Positions 12,098-12,119 of a DNA stretch of 12,119 bases are shown one piece after another (within the stretch, counting starts at the first letter, position 1; every line of letters starts with the position of its first letter). The notes under the pieces were generated by a model. That model made no database searches, was not told the DNA's origin, and saw only the letters and a list, made by a program, of their open reading frames with translations. The DNA is taken from contig DYRC01000104.1 in the NCBI GenBank assembly GCA_020718925.1, positions 1 through 12,119 of the forward strand. Reading direction: 5' to 3'. This DNA is from Desulfonema limicola. GTDB taxonomy: Bacteria; Desulfobacterota; Desulfobacteria; Desulfobacterales; DYRC01. Position numbers and translations under genes: made by a program.

Positions 12098-12119
12098 ATG
12101 AGTATAAGAATCTTTTTTT
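12098..12119 (+). CDS. Start of a further gene, cut by the window end
   Basis: GGAG at 12085-12088 lies 9 nt before ATG 12098, which opens MSIRIFF and runs off the window. An ATG at 12091 in another frame is only 2 nt from the GGAG and is less likely. It lies 39 nt after the PhaC-like stop, same strand, with no terminator seen, so it is probably in the same operon. Too short to identify. Confidence 0.45.

Overview
The window looks like chromosome from a sulfate-reducer-type deltaproteobacterium (Desulfobacterota, Desulfobacteraceae-like). This rests on gene content (LL-diaminopimelate aminotransferase, a PhaC-like synthase with a phasin/PhaE-like protein, an EF-G paralogue, a beta-CASP metallo-hydrolase, a His-rich helical protein), on moderate GC, and on GC-rich CCCCTCCCC-type interspersed palindromes. 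The taxonomic call is inference from remembered families, not from a database match.

Layout. 1-250: a branched palindromic repeat, then AT-rich sequence. 252-1028: a small MerR-type regulator (leftward) divergent from a histidine-rich 95-aa protein (rightward), with opposed sigma70-like promoters and a 7-bp inverted repeat between them. 1037-1154: a bidirectional terminator and tRNA-Ala(GGC) on the minus strand, with a very good promoter. 1256-1363: four consecutive short hairpins, each with a 2-nt loop. 1385-3150: a leftward pair, phasin/PhaE-like protein and a TrpX-type ABC solute-binding protein. 3307-4503: dapL, rightward. 4514-4539: a hairpin terminator that resembles the left-end repeat, between convergent genes.

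4553-10598 is a long leftward gene run. In transcription order it holds a Tat-type lipoprotein of unknown function, a PilZ-domain protein, rsmI, a beta-CASP metallo-beta-lactamase hydrolase, the remains of an HTH antitoxin/VapC toxin pair, and an EF-G-like GTPase. The first four are 2-4 nt apart or overlap, behind a TTGAAA-N16-TATAAT promoter, so they are probably one transcript. The last members may be cotranscribed as far as the 4514 terminator.

10793-12058: a PhaC-like (class III-like) alpha/beta hydrolase, rightward, followed by the first codons of another gene cut by the window edge.

How it fits together. The phasin/PhaE-like and PhaC-like proteins point to polyhydroxyalkanoate storage, although the two genes lie 9 kb apart on opposite strands. 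RsmI, the EF-G paralogue and the beta-CASP enzyme form a translation/RNA theme. I see no phage, CRISPR array or complete mobile element. The least explained items are the His-rich/MerR divergon, the hairpin array and the branched repeat, the EF-G paralogue with an altered G3 motif, the collapsed toxin-antitoxin pair, and the unknown Tat lipoprotein heading the operon.
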